A stretch of DNA of 36,693 nucleotides from an uncultured Bacteroidales bacterium (GTDB taxonomy: Bacteria; Bacteroidota; Bacteroidia; Bacteroidales; F082), in NCBI GenBank assembly GCA_946184615.1, contig CAMHFN010000021.1, positions 1 to 36,693 of the forward strand. The letters are read 5' to 3'. The position numbers and the translations under genes were made by a program. Below the pieces are notes generated by a model, which saw only the letters and a list, made by a program, of their open reading frames with translations, did no database searches and had not been told where the DNA came from. Below, piece by piece: positions 16,629 through 24,810 of this stretch. The first letter of the stretch is position 1. Every line of letters starts with the position of its first letter.

Positions 16629-17564
16629 TTAATCCATTGTTAATGAAGGCAATTCTGCCTGTTCCAAAATCTTCTCGTATTGTTCTGGCGTGAGATCGTT
16701 GAAGAAGAAGTGGATGGGATCCACATGGGTATCATTCTTCAGCACCTCATAGTGCAAATGCGGTCCAGTGGCCTTCCCCGTGCTTCCGATAAAGCCCACC
16801 AGCTGTCCCCGTTTTATTTTTTGACCCTCTCGCACGGCAAACTTCAAAAGATGGGCGTACCGGGTCTTGTAGCCAAAACCGTGATCGATGGTAACCATAT
16901 TGCCATAGCCCCAGTGATTACTCTCTGTTTTCACCACGATCCCGTCACCAGGAGCGAACACTTCGGTACCTGAAGGCGCAGCGAAATCAATACCGCTATG
17001 GTATTTCTCCACCTTGTAAATCGGATCAGAGCGATAGCCAAAATAGGATGAAATCTGGCTTAAGTCCGACTCTTTTACTGGCATGATGGCTGGGATACAA
17101 GCTAACATCTGGGCTTTGTTTTTGGCCATCTCAAAAAGCGCATCGTACGACTTGGTCTGATAATAGAGTTGACTGGCGACATCATCCAATTTCTTAGCCA
17201 CACCCAACACCAGGTCGGAAGTCTTATAACCATAGAGCTCCGTATATCGATCTTGGCTTGAGAAGCCCGACTTACGCACCGAAGAAGCGATGGGCTCCGC
17301 TTCAAAAATGGCTCGATACACATTGTTATCACGTTCTTGAAGCTCATCCATAACCTCCTGCATGTCATCAAGGCGGTCGCTGAGAATCTGGTATTGGAGT
17401 TTCATGTAAGCTATCTCCCGGGCCTGCATTTTCTCTCTTGGTGAGCCGAAGAAAACAAAGATGGCGGCCACCAGGGCAAGAGCGAACACGAAAGTGGTGA
17501 GAAGAAACACAAAGATCCTTCCTGCGCGGGCTCGCCAACGATTATTTATTTTCTCCCTTGCCAT
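16629..17564 (-). CDS. M23 family metallopeptidase (membrane-anchored)
   Basis: A 311-aa protein: cytoplasmic basic N-terminus, one membrane helix (about 18-39), a coiled coil (about 45-85), and an M23 (LytM/lysostaphin-type) peptidase domain from about 170 to 285. Zinc ligands are visible: His189-x-x-x-Asp193 (HSGIDF) and H-L-H at 269-271, with His238 in the YAHL segment. All catalytic residues are present, so it is probably an active endopeptidase cutting peptidoglycan cross-links rather than a degenerate NlpD/EnvC-type activator. It is divergent from alaS and leads the operon that continues with the MerR gene. Confidence 0.93.
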   Translation of the reverse strand: MAREKINNRWRARAGRIFVFLLTTFVFALALVAAIFVFFGSPREKMQAREIAYMKLQYQILSDRLDDMQEVMDELQERDNNVYRAIFEAEPIASSVRKSGFSSQDRYTELYGYKTSDLVLGVAKKLDDVASQLYYQTKSYDALFEMAKNKAQMLACIPAIMPVKESDLSQISSYFGYRSDPIYKVEKYHSGIDFAAPSGTEVFAPGDGIVVKTESNHWGYGNMVTIDHGFGYKTRYAHLLKFAVREGQKIKRGQLVGFIGSTGKATGPHLHYEVLKNDTHVDPIHFFFNDLTPEQYEKILEQAELPSLTMD

Positions 17565-17581
17565 TTTAGCGGAATGTGCTA

Positions 17582-17589
17582 CAAAATTA
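17582..17589 (-). promoter_or_regulatory. Probable -7 element for the M23-merR operon
   Basis: On the minus strand this reads TAATTTTG, matching TAnnTTTG; a start near 17575 leaves a leader of about 11 nt before the ATG at 17564. The -33 box is not clear. The alaS element at 17601-17608 is divergent. Confidence 0.4.
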
Positions 17590-17600
17590 CAAAAAATGCC

Positions 17601-17608
17601 TAACTTTG
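17601..17608 (+). promoter_or_regulatory. Probable -7 element for alaS
   Basis: TAACTTTG matches TAnnTTTG, 23 nt before the alaS ATG at 17632. No clear -33 TTG lies at the usual spacing. Confidence 0.45.
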
Positions 17609-17631
17609 CATGTTTTTAACAAAATAACTTC

Positions 17632-20241
17632 ATGAACGCCTACGAAATCAGAAACAGCTTTTTGGACTTCTTCCGTTCCAAAAACCATGAGATAGTCCCC
17701 TCATCCCCCATCGTCGTCAAGAACGACCCTACCTTGATGTTCACCAATGCTGGCATGAACCAGTTCAAGGACATCTTTTTAGGCAACCAGCCCTCGAAAT
17801 GGAAACGTGCGGCCGACTCACAGAAATGCCTTCGTGTATCAGGCAAGCATAACGACTTGGAGGAAGTGGGCCACGACACCTATCACCACACGATGTTCGA
17901 GATGCTCGGTAACTGGTCGTTTGGCGATTATTTCAAGAAAGAAGCCATCGCATACGCCTGGGAATACCTCACCGAGGTGGTGAAGATCGACAAAGACAGG
18001 CTCTATGTCACCGTCTTTGGTGGCGACGAGAAAGACGGTCAGCCTGCCGACATGGAAGCCTACGGCTTTTGGAAAGAGCATGTCAGCGAAGACCGCATCA
18101 TTTACGGCAACAAGAAGGACAACTTCTGGGAGATGGGCGAGACGGGTCCCTGTGGTCCATGCTCCGAGATCCATATCGACCTGCGCGATGACGAAGCCCG
18201 CAAGCAAATCGCTGGCCGCGACCTCGTCAACCAGGACGACCCCCAAGTGATTGAAATCTGGAACCTGGTATTCATGCAATATAACAGGTTGGCCAACCGT
18301 CAGCTGGTGGAGCTTCCCGCCAAACATGTCGACACGGGCATGGGCTTCGAACGCCTCGTCCGCGTACTGCAAGGAAAGACTTCCAACTACGACACCGATG
18401 TATTCCAACCCATCATCCAAGCCATCGCCAAAAAGTCGGGTATCGAATACGGCAAGGCCGAGAAGACCGACGTGGCCATGCGCGTCATCGCCGACCATCT
18501 GAGGGCCGTGAGTTTCGCCATTGCCGACGGACAGCTGCCCTCCAACAACGGAGCCGGTTATGTCATCCGCCGCGTGTTACGCCGCGCCGTACGCTATGGC
18601 TTTACCTTCCTAGGCTTTGAAGAACCGTTTGTGTGCCAGCTCCTGCCCATCCTAGTGCAACAGATGGAACACAACTACCCTGAGATCAAGTCGCAACAAG
18701 AGTTGGTCAGCAAAGTCATCCGCGAAGAGGAAGCCTCCTTCCTGCGCACACTGGCCCAAGGCATCAAACGCTTTGAAGGCTATGTGGAGCAACATCCCAG
18801 CCAGGATATTGACGGCGACTTCGCCTTTGAGTTGTTCGACACCTACGGTTTCCCCATCGACCTTACCCAGCTGATGGCGGGAGAAAAAGGCATTAGTGTT
18901 GACATGGAAGGTTTCAAAGCCAACCTTGAAGAACAGAAAAACCGCTCTCGTAAGGCCGCCGAAAAAGCCAATGGCGACTGGGTCATTGTCAAGGAGAGTG
19001 AACAGCCCACTGAGTTTGTCGGCTACACTGAAATGAGCTGCGAGAGCCACATCCTGCGTTTCCGCGAGGTTGTGACCAAAAAACAGAAACATTTTGAAAT
19101 CGTCCTCGACAAGACCCCGTTCTATGCTGAGATGGGCGGTGAGGTAGGCGACACCGGCACCTTGACTTCCGAGAACGAGACCCTCCAGATCGTGAACACG
19201 GTCAAAGAAAACAATCTCGTCATCCACATCACCGAACAACTGCCACAGAACCCTGAAACGATGTTCATAGCCGCCATCGACGTGGAACGTCGCCAACGCA
19301 TCGCTAACAACCACAGCGCTACCCACCTGATGCACGCTGCTTTGAGAAAGGTCCTGGGGAGCCATGTGGAACAGAAAGGTTCCTTGGTCGATGACCAGCG
19401 CCTGCGCTTCGACTTCAGCCACTTCACCAAGATGACCCCTATGGAGATCCATCAGGTAGAGAAAATCGTCAACCAAAAAATCCGTGAAAACATCCCGAAT
19501 GTGACCTACGCTGAGATCCCGATTGACGAAGCCAAAGCCATGGGAGCCACGGCTTTGTTTGGCGAGAAATATGGCGACAAGGTGCGTGTGGTGGTCTTCG
19601 ACAAGGACTACTCCATGGAACTCTGCGGCGGCTGCCACACCAGCGCCACGGGCAACATCGGCATGTTCAAAATCATCAGTGAGGGTGCCATCGCCGCTGG
19701 CATCCGCCGCATCGAAGCCATCACGGGCGAGGCGGTAGAACAATACCTCGACGAGCAACTCAACCTCATCGGACAGCTCCGCGAAACGGTGAAGGCCAAC
19801 GACCTGGTGAAAGGAGTCGTCACACTCAACGAGCAGAATTCCGCATTAAGGAAAGAGGTGGAGCACCTGATGCAGGAGAAAGCCCAAGCCATGGCTGAGC
19901 GCCTGCACGAGAAAGCCATTGACCACGAAGGCTACAGACTCATCATGGAAACGTTGCCTTGTTCTGGCGACCAGTTGCGCAACATCGCTCTGATGCTGAA
20001 GCAGATGAACGAAAGCAACATCGCCATCCTTGGTTCTGTGTTGGACGGCAAGCCTTCGCTCTGCCTGATGCTGCCAGCCAGCTACGTCGAGGCCAAAGGG
20101 TTGGATGCCACGAAACTCGTTCGTGAGGTCGCCAAGGAGATTCAAGGTGGCGGCGGTGGACAAAAGACCCTCTGTGTAGCAGGTGGTCGTAATGCTGATG
20201 GTCTGCCGAAGGCGATGCAGATGCTGAAAGAAATGGTTTAG
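17632..20241 (+). CDS. alaS: Alanyl-tRNA synthetase
   Basis: An 869-aa class II synthetase charging tRNA-Ala. The aminoacylation core shows NDPTLMFTNAGMNQFKD (about 26-42), LRVSGKHNDLEEVGHDTYHHT, and GFERL. The editing domain carries HSATH (His561, His565) and C665-G-G-C-H669, the zinc ligands used to clear Ser- and Gly-tRNA-Ala. The C-terminal domain ends in a glycine-rich IQGGGGGQKTLCVAGGRN segment typical of AlaRS. It is complete and of normal length. It is divergent from the M23 gene and overlaps the stop of the patatin gene by 4 nt at 20238-20241. Confidence 0.98.
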   Translation: MNAYEIRNSFLDFFRSKNHEIVPSSPIVVKNDPTLMFTNAGMNQFKDIFLGNQPSKWKRAADSQKCLRVSGKHNDLEEVGHDTYHHTMFEMLGNWSFGDYFKKEAIAYAWEYLTEVVKIDKDRLYVTVFGGDEKDGQPADMEAYGFWKEHVSEDRIIYGNKKDNFWEMGETGPCGPCSEIHIDLRDDEARKQIAGRDLVNQDDPQVIEIWNLVFMQYNRLANRQLVELPAKHVDTGMGFERLVRVLQGKTSNYDTDVFQPIIQAIAKKSGIEYGKAEKTDVAMRVIADHLRAVSFAIADGQLPSNNGAGYVIRRVLRRAVRYGFTFLGFEEPFVCQLLPILVQQMEHNYPEIKSQQELVSKVIREEEASFLRTLAQGIKRFEGYVEQHPSQDIDGDFAFELFDTYGFPIDLTQLMAGEKGISVDMEGFKANLEEQKNRSRKAAEKANGDWVIVKESEQPTEFVGYTEMSCESHILRFREVVTKKQKHFEIVLDKTPFYAEMGGEVGDTGTLTSENETLQIVNTVKENNLVIHITEQLPQNPETMFIAAIDVERRQRIANNHSATHLMHAALRKVLGSHVEQKGSLVDDQRLRFDFSHFTKMTPMEIHQVEKIVNQKIRENIPNVTYAEIPIDEAKAMGATALFGEKYGDKVRVVVFDKDYSMELCGGCHTSATGNIGMFKIISEGAIAAGIRRIEAITGEAVEQYLDEQLNLIGQLRETVKANDLVKGVVTLNEQNSALRKEVEHLMQEKAQAMAERLHEKAIDHEGYRLIMETLPCSGDQLRNIALMLKQMNESNIAILGSVLDGKPSLCLMLPASYVEAKGLDATKLVREVAKEIQGGGGGQKTLCVAGGRNADGLPKAMQMLKEMV

Positions 20242-22508
20242 AAATAATACCCTATCGAAAGATAGCCACTGACTGCTTTCCGTCCTTCACTCCATTGGGC
20301 CGTCAAGGAGACGGGACCGATGAAGCTGTTATAGGAGTACTTCAACCCCAAGCCACTCTCATTGCCATAAAGTCCAGCAAAATCGAAGACTTTGTTATAA
20401 ATACCGGTGAGATAATGGTTGCCATACAAACGGTACCTCAAATCGCAACGTATGATGGTGACATGTTCTCCCGTTATGGTCAAAGGATCACTCCCCACAA
20501 AGGGCAACTGCTCATCGAAGTGGCGTCCGGCAAGTTCACCGCCATAATAGTTCCATGTCCAAGGGAAAAACTCATCCTTGGCATAACGTCCGTATACTTG
20601 CGGAATGATGGTAAAGCCACTAGTGCCAAAAGAATAATGGTATTTGAAGCTGTAACAAATATCAAAGATATTTCTTTCGCTGTCTCCAGGTACCATATAA
20701 TAATGCGAAGCCAAACGTATGTATAGGCCGCTGTTGGCGAAATACGCATCATCCATGTTATCATACTCAAAATTGACAAACGGCACGATATGCTTGCTTG
20801 GGAGGAACAACGCAGTATCCAAAAAACCAGTTTCCAATGAGGTCTGATCATACCCTGTCACCACGTACGAAAGGCCCAGCAAGGTATTGATGTCGAGCAA
20901 ATGGAACTGCGATATGGAAGCTGTCGCTTTCCTTTGGAAATACCTCATGTTCATACTCTTATCCATCATCACCCACCATTTGAAATGTTCGTCCTTATAA
21001 TCATAAGACAAATTGAAGTTAGCCAACGACGGTCTTGAATAGGTATAACAAAAACTGATGCGGGGGCTATAGCTCAGTTTAGCGGAAGCACTCAGCTTCG
21101 AGCCTCCGAACTTCTTCTCGTTCAAGCCCAGATTAAACAAGAGACCCGTACCTTCGTCGGTATCATAATGCAGCCCAACACCAAAAACATGAGGCGAGGC
21201 AGGTTTCAAATTGATTTCCAGATCATACATTTCAGACGACAGACCGCTATTTTTGGCATGAACGGAATCACTCTCCTTGACAATATAGGTAATATCGTCG
21301 AAAGCCCCTGTGCCTCGATAAAGGTTGACGGCCCTTTCAACGTCTCTTTTCTTGTAATACTTACCGGGTTCCATCCGCCCTTTACGGAACATCCAGCGAT
21401 CATGTCGGTCCGAAATACCAGCCACTTCGATGGAACGGATCAGGATGGAGTCTTTCTCCAAGTTCTTTGCCCTCGGTGCGTTGAGGGTCTTGACGACAGG
21501 ATAGCCAGATTCTTTGTCGACATATTGCTTGAGGGCCAGCAACTGGTCCTGGAACTCATGTGCTTTACGGTAACCTCGGTTCACCAAGGTATCGATGGCA
21601 GCCGAAGTAAAGCTGAGCATACCATAGCCCGAGATATCTGGAACAATATAGATATCACATAACTCGCGATTCTCCGACCTTTTGGCACTGGTGGTATTGG
21701 TAAGCAGCCGCCCCATCAGCTGAGGCAGTGACTTCAAGTCATCAGCCGTGAAACGTTTGTCATTGGTGATTTCCACGCCAATGATAATATCCGCTCCCAT
21801 TTCCCGCAACACATCGGCAGGAAAGTTGTTGACAAGACCTCCGTCAACAAGTACCATGTCGCCGATAACCACAGGCGAGAACACGCCAGGTATCGCCATG
21901 CTGGCACGTATGGCAGTAGACACATTACCACTGCGAAGTACGACCTCATCCCCTGTCACCAAATCTGTAGCCACACAAGCAAATGGGATAGGCAAGTCAT
22001 TAAAATCCATATCCTCTTGATAACCGACACAAAGGTTGTTGAAAAGATTGATCAGCGAACTGTTGTTGACGTATGCGCTCGGCAACTCATTCATAAAACT
22101 TCCACCCTGTGTCCTGTTGGTCAAACTTTCGAGACTGAACGGGATGTTCATCATAGTGGTGCTGCGTCGTTTTCGCATTTCATACGACATCACACTGCGG
22201 TCAATTTGGTTACCAATGTATTCATTCCAATTGACACCTGCGATCAGATGAGCCAATTCATCCGGTTCATAACCCATGGCATAGAGGCCGGCCATGATAG
22301 ACCCCATGCTGGTACCCGCCACATAATCGACAGGAATGCCCAACTCCTCAAGGTATTTCAGCACTCCGATATGGGCGGCACCTTTGGCACCTCCACCTCC
22401 AAGCACTACGCCCACTTTAGGCCGCGGAGCAGGGATATCCACCTGCTGCTGAGCTTGTATGACACCAGAAAGCAAAACAAAAAGAGTAAAATAGAGTATT
22501 TTTTTCAT
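20238..22508 (-). CDS. Patatin-like phospholipase with outer-membrane barrel domain
   Basis: A 756-aa protein made of a signal peptide (1-19), a patatin phospholipase domain (about 30-310), a POTRA-like segment (about 355-415) and a C-terminal beta-barrel (about 430-756) ending in Phe. Catalytic features: oxyanion loop GGGGAKGAAH (37-46), nucleophile Ser67 in GTSMG, and Asp222 in DGG of the DGGLVNNFP segment. The layout is that of RssA-like/PlpD (type Vd) proteins: the barrel holds the enzyme at or moves it across the outer membrane, where it would hydrolyse phospholipids. Its ATG overlaps the rdgB stop (TAATG), so it is the last gene of the ung-rdgB-patatin operon. It converges on alaS with no room for a terminator between them. 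Confidence 0.9.
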   Translation of the reverse strand: MKKILYFTLFVLLSGVIQAQQQVDIPAPRPKVGVVLGGGGAKGAAHIGVLKYLEELGIPVDYVAGTSMGSIMAGLYAMGYEPDELAHLIAGVNWNEYIGNQIDRSVMSYEMRKRRSTTMMNIPFSLESLTNRTQGGSFMNELPSAYVNNSSLINLFNNLCVGYQEDMDFNDLPIPFACVATDLVTGDEVVLRSGNVSTAIRASMAIPGVFSPVVIGDMVLVDGGLVNNFPADVLREMGADIIIGVEITNDKRFTADDLKSLPQLMGRLLTNTTSAKRSENRELCDIYIVPDISGYGMLSFTSAAIDTLVNRGYRKAHEFQDQLLALKQYVDKESGYPVVKTLNAPRAKNLEKDSILIRSIEVAGISDRHDRWMFRKGRMEPGKYYKKRDVERAVNLYRGTGAFDDITYIVKESDSVHAKNSGLSSEMYDLEINLKPASPHVFGVGLHYDTDEGTGLLFNLGLNEKKFGGSKLSASAKLSYSPRISFCYTYSRPSLANFNLSYDYKDEHFKWWVMMDKSMNMRYFQRKATASISQFHLLDINTLLGLSYVVTGYDQTSLETGFLDTALFLPSKHIVPFVNFEYDNMDDAYFANSGLYIRLASHYYMVPGDSERNIFDICYSFKYHYSFGTSGFTIIPQVYGRYAKDEFFPWTWNYYGGELAGRHFDEQLPFVGSDPLTITGEHVTIIRCDLRYRLYGNHYLTGIYNKVFDFAGLYGNESGLGLKYSYNSFIGPVSLTAQWSEGRKAVSGYLSIGYYF

Positions 22509-23092
22509 TATTTCTGTGTATTTTTCAAAAACATTATTAATTTTTGTGTAGCTCGTCCCCTATGGCTGATGGCATTCTTGCCTTCATGTCCCATCTCAGC
22601 AAAGGTCTGGTCGAAGCCATCCGGCTGAAAGATGGGATCATAGCCAAAACCGTCCGTGCCCCGTTGTGTCTCCGTGATGTGTCCATCGCAACGGCCCTCG
22701 AAAAAGAAGGATTCCCCATTGAGGTTTAAAGCGATTACGGTACGAAATGCCGCTTTGCGGTTGGTCACGCCTTTCATGGCGGCCAGCATCTTGTTTACGT
22801 TATCTTGATAGCTGCAATGTTCGCCCGCATAACGCGCTGAATACACCCCAGGAGCACCTCCCAAGGCTTCCACCTCAAGACCTGTGTCATCGGCAAAACA
22901 ATCCACACGATAACGACTCGTTACAAAGTCAGCTTTGATTTTAGCGTTTCCTTGGATGGTGTCGGCATCCTCGACAATCTCCTCATGGCATCCGATGTCC
23001 TCAAGACTCAGCACCTCGTAGAGACCGTCCATGATCTCGCGCATCTCACGCAGTTTGTTTTTATTATTGGTGGCAAAGACAATCTGTTTCAT
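22508..23092 (-). CDS. rdgB: Non-canonical purine NTP pyrophosphatase (RdgB/HAM1)
   Basis: A 194-aa enzyme of the Ham1/RdgB family, hydrolysing dITP, ITP and XTP to the monophosphates and so keeping deaminated purines out of DNA. Conserved segments: [12 protein letters not shown] at the N-terminus, [34 protein letters not shown] and SHRGRA. An ATG three codons further upstream (23101) is possible, but the start at 23092 gives the exact ATGA overlap with the ung stop and is preferred. Its stop shares one base with the start of the patatin gene. It pairs logically with ung: both protect DNA from deaminated bases. Confidence 0.94.
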   Translation of the reverse strand: MKQIVFATNNKNKLREMREIMDGLYEVLSLEDIGCHEEIVEDADTIQGNAKIKADFVTSRYRVDCFADDTGLEVEALGGAPGVYSARYAGEHCSYQDNVNKMLAAMKGVTNRKAAFRTVIALNLNGESFFFEGRCDGHITETQRGTDGFGYDPIFQPDGFDQTFAEMGHEGKNAISHRGRATQKLIMFLKNTQK

Positions 23093-23766
23093 AGTGACCA
23101 ATCAATAGGTTCTATTCCGTTTTTTTCCAAAAATTGATTTGTTTGAGAAAAATGATGGCAGCCGAAGAAGCCGCGACTAGCCGACAGTGGCGATGGATGC
23201 ACCGACCTCAAGATAAGATGTTTCGATGAATCGATAAGGGTTTGTTTGGCGATGGCATAGCTCCCCCACAGGATGAACACGAGGTGCTCACGTTGTTCGG
23301 ACAGGGCACGGATGGCAGCATCGGTAAACTGTTCCCAGCCATGACGTGAATGTGAGGCGGCTTGGCCCGCACGCACCGTCAATGAGGCGTTCAGCAACAG
23401 CACACCTTCCTTGGCCCATTTCTCCAAGTTGCCAGAACGAGCCATGGGAACTCCTAGATCATCGTGGAGTTCCTTAAAAATGTTGCGCAGACTCGGAGGA
23501 TAGGGCACTCCATCCGGCACGGAAAAGGAGAGCCCGTGCGCCTGTCCCGGTCCATGATAGGGGTCTTGGCCGAGAATGACGACCTTTACCTTGTCGAACG
23601 GGGTGAGGTTAAACGCATTGAAAATCAAAGGGCCAGGGGGATACACGGCATAATGGTGTTTCTCATTCACCAAGAAAGCCTTCAGCTCAGCGAAATAGGG
23701 AGCCTCAAACTGAGGCTTCAGCACTCGATACCACGAGTCGTCGATGTCAGGTCTTTTGACTTCCAT
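23089..23766 (-). CDS. ung: Uracil-DNA glycosylase
   Basis: A 225-aa family 1 UDG that removes uracil from DNA as the first step of base-excision repair. The water-activating GQDPYH motif is at 66-71 (Asp68), [11 protein letters not shown] at 121-131, and the C-terminal [11 protein letters not shown] with His190. Normal length and all key residues are present. The first gene of the ung-rdgB-patatin operon; its stop overlaps the rdgB start as ATGA. It is divergent from the small lipoprotein gene, with a 72-bp gap. Confidence 0.97.
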   Translation of the reverse strand: MEVKRPDIDDSWYRVLKPQFEAPYFAELKAFLVNEKHHYAVYPPGPLIFNAFNLTPFDKVKVVILGQDPYHGPGQAHGLSFSVPDGVPYPPSLRNIFKELHDDLGVPMARSGNLEKWAKEGVLLLNASLTVRAGQAASHSRHGWEQFTDAAIRALSEQREHLVFILWGSYAIAKQTLIDSSKHLILRSVHPSPLSASRGFFGCHHFSQTNQFLEKNGIEPIDWSL

Positions 23767-23772
23767 ACCAAT

Positions 23773-23780
23773 TATTTTTG
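23773..23780 (+). promoter_or_regulatory. Probable -7 element for the small lipoprotein/barrel unit
   Basis: TATTTTTG matches TAnnTTTG in the gap between ung and the lipoprotein gene; a start near 23787 gives a leader of about 52 nt before the ATG at 23839. A 16-bp palindrome (23812-23827) lies in that leader. An ung promoter is not obvious. Confidence 0.38.
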
Positions 23781-23811
23781 CAAAGATGAAAATAAATCCG
23801 ATAAAAATCCG

Positions 23812-23827
23812 TTATTTTGCAAAATAA
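23812..23827. promoter_or_regulatory. Perfect 16-bp palindrome, possible operator
   Basis: TTATTTTGCAAAATAA is a perfect palindrome in the leader of the small lipoprotein gene, 11 bases before its ATG and between two divergent genes. Its half-site (TTATTTTG) resembles a -7 element, so it may be a promoter or a regulator site. Confidence 0.35.
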
Positions 23828-23838
23828 TTTGAATCAAA

Positions 23839-23967
23839 ATGAAGAAGATTGCTTTAATGTTGTTCGCCTTTCTTCTCGCTGGCCTGTTGATGTCGTCATG
23901 CAAGTCTTCATCCGTTTGCGCCGCCTACGGGGAAACCAACAAGTATCAAATCGAAACTCGCTATTGA
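23839..23967 (+). CDS. Small lipoprotein (42 aa), previously easy to miss
   Basis: An ATG-started frame of 42 residues that reads as a complete lipoprotein: Lys2-Lys3, a hydrophobic run (residues 4-18, LMLFAFLLAG in the middle), and a lipobox ending in Cys21 (LMSSC), followed by K-S-S-S. The mature part would be only 22 residues, with a C-x-A-Y-G motif (residues 27-31). The stop codon TGA (23965-23967) overlaps a TTG that begins the next gene, so the two are probably translated together. The frame would be missed by length cut-offs. Small lipoproteins with similar shape occur next to outer-membrane proteins in Bacteroidota, but I do not recognise this one. It is unlikely to be chance, because hydrophobic signal and lipobox are both in the right places. 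Confidence 0.72.
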   Translation: MKKIALMLFAFLLAGLLMSSCKSSSVCAAYGETNKYQIETRY

Positions 23968-24737
23968 AACCGCACCGTCTTCTCATCGCAGCCACCTTTG
24001 CCCTTGCGCCATTGGTTTTCCATGCGCAGGAGATTGCTGTAGGCAACGATGACCGGCAACCCATTGAGGAGCGCGTGATTTACAACCGCGAAAGCACCCT
24101 GCATCTTACGGTTCATACTCAGGGGTTGGGGATGGGATATAAAGCAGGCAGAATCCGAAGCATTTACCAAACCACTTATTGGAATTTTGAGGTCTCCTAC
24201 CTTAGGTCGCTCAAGCAAATCAAACTGATGAACCTTTTCAGCACCACCGCTTTCGTCTACGGCAAGATGAACGACGTGCTTGTGTTACGGGGCGGCTACG
24301 AGGTCGCAAAGAGGATTTATGGAAAGCCCTATTGGGGTGGAGTTGAATTACGATGGCTCTACGGGGCCGGGGCAGAGCTCGCCTTGTTGAAACCCTATTA
24401 CTACATGGTAGTAGTCGCCGAGCCCTCCTCGACGGGGATATACACGCAGGAGACGAAATACGACACCTTCGACCATGTCGACGAATGGATTGAAATCATA
24501 GGAAGAGCTCCTTTCAAATATGGGCTCAATGAGATGAAACTCCGACCGGGTGTCTACGTGAAAGGAGGCATGGAGTTTGAAATCGGGACTTCGCGTTTAC
24601 GCGCCCAATCCATCGAAGCAGGTGTCATGGTCGAATATTTCCCACAAGGCATTCAGTTGATGGCCCAAAATCCCGAGGCATACGTCATTCCTACCCTATA
24701 TCTTTCTTACCATTGGGGATCGAGGTATAACCGCTAG
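23964..24737 (+). CDS. Outer-membrane beta-barrel-type protein (TTG start)
   Basis: A 257-aa exported protein starting with TTG at 23964, which overlaps the TGA of the small lipoprotein gene (TTGA). The start is chosen because the next residues form a good signal peptide (KPHRLLIAATFALAPLVFHAQ), whereas the frame upstream to 23817 gives no signal and is simply the lipoprotein gene read in another phase. The mature protein has alternating beta-strand-like segments with many Tyr and Trp (YWNFEVSYL, YWGGVELRWLYG, YYYMVVV) and ends in LYLSYHWGSRYN, fitting a small outer-membrane barrel. No T9SS C-terminal domain and no enzyme motif is seen. Function unknown. A hairpin at 24762-24794 ends the unit. 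Confidence 0.7.
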   Translation: MKPHRLLIAATFALAPLVFHAQEIAVGNDDRQPIEERVIYNRESTLHLTVHTQGLGMGYKAGRIRSIYQTTYWNFEVSYLRSLKQIKLMNLFSTTAFVYGKMNDVLVLRGGYEVAKRIYGKPYWGGVELRWLYGAGAELALLKPYYYMVVVAEPSSTGIYTQETKYDTFDHVDEWIEIIGRAPFKYGLNEMKLRPGVYVKGGMEFEIGTSRLRAQSIEAGVMVEYFPQGIQLMAQNPEAYVIPTLYLSYHWGSRYNR

Positions 24738-24761
24738 AGATAGGAGATAAAAATAAGAAAT

Positions 24762-24794
24762 AAAAAAAGGAGGCCCTAAAGCCTCCTTTTTTTT
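24762..24794. terminator. Bidirectional terminator
   Basis: A hairpin GGAGGC-loop-GCCTCC (24769-24774 with 24781-24786) extended by an A-run on the left and eight T on the right (24787-24794). It sits between the converging barrel gene and the T9SS propeller gene and would end transcription on both strands. Confidence 0.85.
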
Positions 24795-24810
24795 GATGGT
24801 CCTTTGGGTT

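Noticed and set aside
18652..19758. A 368-codon frame antisense to alaS
   Set aside because: Shadow of alaS; alaS has all catalytic and editing motifs.
23817..23963. N-terminal extension of the barrel protein frame
   Set aside because: These codons are the small lipoprotein gene in another phase; no hydrophobic signal would be at the N-terminus.
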